A DNA stretch of 64,000 nt from Fratercula arctica. Its lineage: Eukaryota; Chordata; Aves; Charadriiformes; Alcidae. The stretch lies in NCBI GenBank assembly GCA_947846985.1, contig CANTUZ010000004.1, positions 53,917,672-53,981,671 of the forward strand. The letters run 5' to 3'. Below the pieces are notes generated by a model. That model searched no databases. It had not been told where the DNA came from and worked only from the letters and a program-made list of their open reading frames with translations. How positions within the stretch are numbered: position 1 is the first letter of the stretch; the number at the start of each line of letters is the position of its first letter. This document shows, one piece after another, positions 61,426-64,000 of this stretch. The position numbers were made by a program, and so were the translations under genes.

Positions 61426-61439
61426 TTTTTTTTTTTTTT
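61426..61439. repeat. Poly-T run (14)
   Basis: T homopolymer about 115 bases downstream of the CR1 end. Confidence 0.9.
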
Positions 61440-61663
61440 AAATTTTAATTGTGGTAAGTTTACTAGTAAGATATAGCGAGGACCAATCCACCTCAAATCC
61501 TGGCTGGATTTGTTAGATCCCACATCTGTGTGCTATTTTCTCTTTTCCTAACTTTCAGTATAGCCTTTCCAGCAGCCACCCAGTGCATGATGCATTCAGC
61601 TCACTACTTCATGCGATAAATCTGGTTATAGTGTCAGAAACAAGGTTACTCAGCGATTCAGCC

Positions 61664-61713
61664 TAATGGAATTACTGGTAGCAATTGGTAATGGAATTAC
61701 TTGTAGCAATTTC
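61664..61713. repeat. 25-bp tandem duplication
   Basis: TAATGGAATTACTGGTAGCA and the next 5 bases are followed at once by a near-identical second unit (61689-61713; G to T within the GGTAGC segment, plus end changes). Confidence 0.88.
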
Positions 61714-62084
61714 TCTATAAATACATAACGAGGGGAATCTTCAAAAACAGGTTAATGTTGCTGAGCAGATTGATTGTGTCCATTTGGATATTCAAGATAA
61801 TAAATAGGAACAAAATGTGCTTTATTGAGGTATTTTGTATGAAAATTTGCATTTTTTATAACACGAATTTTTAAGAAATAAATGCCTCACACTGAAAAAT
61901 CACATTCAGTAATTTGAAACTTTGAACTTCATTTGAAATCTGAATTCAGATTTGGATTCAAAATTAGTAAATTATCTAATAAGCAATCAAAGCTGAATTT
62001 TCTGCCTTTAATGGTGGCTATTGCACAAGAAAAGGTGTAGAAGCTAATAGCAATTCCACCCAACTAATATATAGCACTTGTTTG

Positions 62085-62215
62085 TCACTGTTATTTCTCA
62101 AAGTGCTTTGCAAATTGACCTTCTCACATTTTGTAAAGGAAGAAACTGAGGCACAGGGAGAGAAGGTGATTTACCAGAGGTTTTACATCAGGCCAGAGGC
62201 AGGGTCCCGCACAGA
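62085..62215 (+). mobile_element. Probable MIR-like ancient repeat relic
   Basis: TTTCTCAAAGTGCTTTGCAAA followed about 40 bases later by AAGGAAGAAACTGAGGCACA, then GAAGGTGATTTACCAGAGGT and GGCCAGAGGCAGG. This is the order found in MIR/L2-related repeats (an AAACTGAGGCACAGAGAGG-type core). It is diverged, and the flanks cannot be delimited. It could also be another old tetrapod SINE sharing that core. Confidence 0.5.
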
Positions 62216-63687
62216 AGGGACCCATGCAGAAGCCCAGTTTCTGCCGCTTGGTCCTGCTGTCTGTCCCGCAGCACCGTGGTGCTCATCGGTGATCACTGGA
62301 AAACAAAAACCTTCTTCAGAAAGTATGAACCAGCTTCCACCATAACGCAGTGTGTTTCTCATTCACATATATGCGTTACTTTCTCTGGCTGGAAGAACAA
62401 GGAAAAATCCTTTCAATTTTCTAGATGAGAAACTGCAGCACTATAGTAAAATTAATGTTGGCGGAAACATTTATCCCTCTGTGACCTTTTACTGTTTCCT
62501 TAAATGAGCAGCTTCTCTCCCTCCAGCCGTAGTGATTCCCTCTTCGTTCCTATTCAAAGAATCAGTTCAGACTGATTCAAGTACTTTTACAGGCAGCCGC
62601 CAAGTGAATACATTGCATTTCACTGAATTGCAAATGCTGGTTAAGTCACAAGATGCTCAGGCATAAAAGGGTCTATCCTAAACACTGGGCATTTTCACTT
62701 CTCTCTTCTCCTCCTCCTGGCGTGCAAGAGGGTTGAGATTCACTGATTGACATTTATTTGTGAAACAGAGACTCTGCTCTCTTCGTACATCATGTACAAA
62801 TTTGACGACGTTATCTGAGCTGTGTGAATTTTTACAACCTGTTTAATTGTACTATTTCAATTGATGCATGCTTATGCTGGTACGGAGGTGTTTTACACTG
62901 CCATTGGCTTTCCTTCTGCTAAGGAAAAATAAGCTATTCTGATACAAGTCCTCCTAAATGGGAGATGTACAGCTTTAACTGTAGTAATGCGGTTAGGTCA
63001 GCACAACTTTCTATTGTAAACAAGGCCTATATTGCAGGGCTAAGGCTGGATTGCTCAGTTTTTCAAAAGGTCTGCCTACAGAATATGCACGACCAGTGTA
63101 ACTAGTTGAGTTTTAATAAATACTAATAATACGTGTCTAATTGCGACAGTTCACGTCGGCATTTCCTGTGTGCCTCTCACGGAATGACTAAGCGCTTCTC
63201 GTCTCACCACCGAGCCAATTACTGACTACAGGCTGTTATTAGGGGCGGTTCTATATAATTTTCACGATTATGATATATGTAATTTCATCGTTGTGGACTG
63301 CCGACAAGTGAGCACTGTCCATCTAGAAGAAAAATATCGCCTGCAATCGCTTTCAAGGGCTGAGGGAGGCAAATGTTTACTCACCAGCACAGCTTTTCTG
63401 ACTGTGAATAGTCCCCCTGCTTTGAAAGGGATTAAGCCTGGTAGTAAGTATTTGCAGAATCAATGCTTTAATCAGCATGCTTAAATGTTTAATTTTGCTC
63501 TCTCCAAACGTGTGTGCAGGATGCTAAAGTAGTCCCACGATTCTACACATGCAGCTTAGCTCTTCTTTTGGAATTGTATTTCACTTCTAAAAAAGCTCAG
63601 GCAAGCAAACCCCACTCTTACACTTACTCCAAGGTGTATTTTGTGATGGATGTGGCGGTCTGAATGTCACACAGACAAGTGCTTCAG

Positions 63688-63731
63688 TAGAAATGTGCAA
63701 ATAATCAGATAGAAATGTGCAAATAACCAAA
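63688..63731. repeat. 22-bp tandem duplication
   Basis: TAGAAATGTGCAAATAATCA plus 2 bases, immediately repeated at 63710-63731 with two differences. Confidence 0.88.
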
Positions 63732-64000
63732 TGACAAAGTTCCAAAATCTTGTCAAATAGTGGAACCTAGAAACTGTGGGTTAGATTTATTGCTAGAACG
63801 AACAGACACCGTTCACTGACGTCAAAGGCTAAGGTAAAATGGAAAAAAATTGAGTAGAGAACAGGGCTTTTATGGAAAGAAAATTTATATTAGTCTCTTT
63901 TTTGCCTTCTTTTCCCTCTCCTTCTTTTAACATGCAGGCAGCGCCTGCTCTCTGTGTTTGCCCTGTGGTCTTGCTGTCATCTTTTCCTGTCTACACCCTT

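Larger units (their letters stand above)
61313..64000. other. Upstream intergenic DNA right of the CR1
   Basis: AT-rich unique sequence with a poly-T, two small tandem duplications and one probable MIR-like relic. No exon, RNA gene or promoter was recognised. Confidence 0.65.

Noticed and set aside
48881..64000. BLOC1S4 or another upstream neighbour gene
   Set aside because: It is expected upstream of KIAA0232 from human synteny, but no open frame in the region resembles it. It may lie beyond the window.
1..64000. CRISPR array, operons, ribosome binding sites, phage or integrative elements
   Set aside because: The window is vertebrate nuclear DNA with spliced exons and CR1 elements; no regularly spaced repeats or prokaryotic gene organisation were seen.

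Overview
This window is vertebrate nuclear DNA, almost certainly from a bird. Five CR1 LINE copies or fragments are readily recognisable. Three of them retain the 3' terminus with tandem ATTCTATG-type octamers next to the GGTTGGAAGGGACC box, which is typical of avian CR1. The rest is AT-rich single-copy intron and intergenic sequence with microsatellites and one strong CpG island. No prokaryotic, viral or CRISPR features are present, and most long open frames are chance ORFs or belong to retrotransposons.

One protein-coding gene can be supported: the 5' part of the avian orthologue of KIAA0232, on the minus strand. Three coding exons have good splice sites and join in phase: 28879-29109 (residues 1-77, with the start codon), 12953-13090 (residues 78-123) and 91-157 (residues 124-145 plus one base). 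The gene continues off the left edge, where the long main coding exons should lie. Its promoter is a CpG island at about 46.78-48.88 kb. The island holds two good minus-strand splice donors (exon ends at 47470 and 48109), suggesting alternative untranslated first exons. Intron 1 is about 18 kb, intron 2 15.8 kb and intron 3 12.8 kb.

Layout: 1-90 intron 4 (partial); 91-157 exon 4; 158-12952 intron 3, with CR1 scraps at 1.2 and 4.8 kb and several poly-A, poly-G and TG tracts; 12953-13090 exon 3; 13091-28878 intron 2, with a CR1 at 25.9 kb; 28879-29382 exon 2, whose leader carries many upstream AUGs; 29383 to about 47.5 or 48.1 kb intron 1, with a 1.2 kb CR1 carrying a dead reverse transcriptase (31.6-32.8 kb) and a much older CR1/L3-like relic (36.8-37.6 kb); 46.8-48.9 kb CpG-island promoter; 48.9-64 kb upstream intergenic DNA with a CR1 carrying an internal deletion (60.4-61.3 kb) and a probable MIR-like relic (62.1 kb).

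The observations most worth checking are the 46-bp direct repeat flanking the 31.6 kb CR1, the dense uORF leader in exon 2, the resemblance of the first coding exon to the PWI-like N-terminus of CCDC43, the paired first-exon donors, and overlapping open frames just outside the CpG island at 49.3-49.9 kb. I found no convincing novel molecular system.
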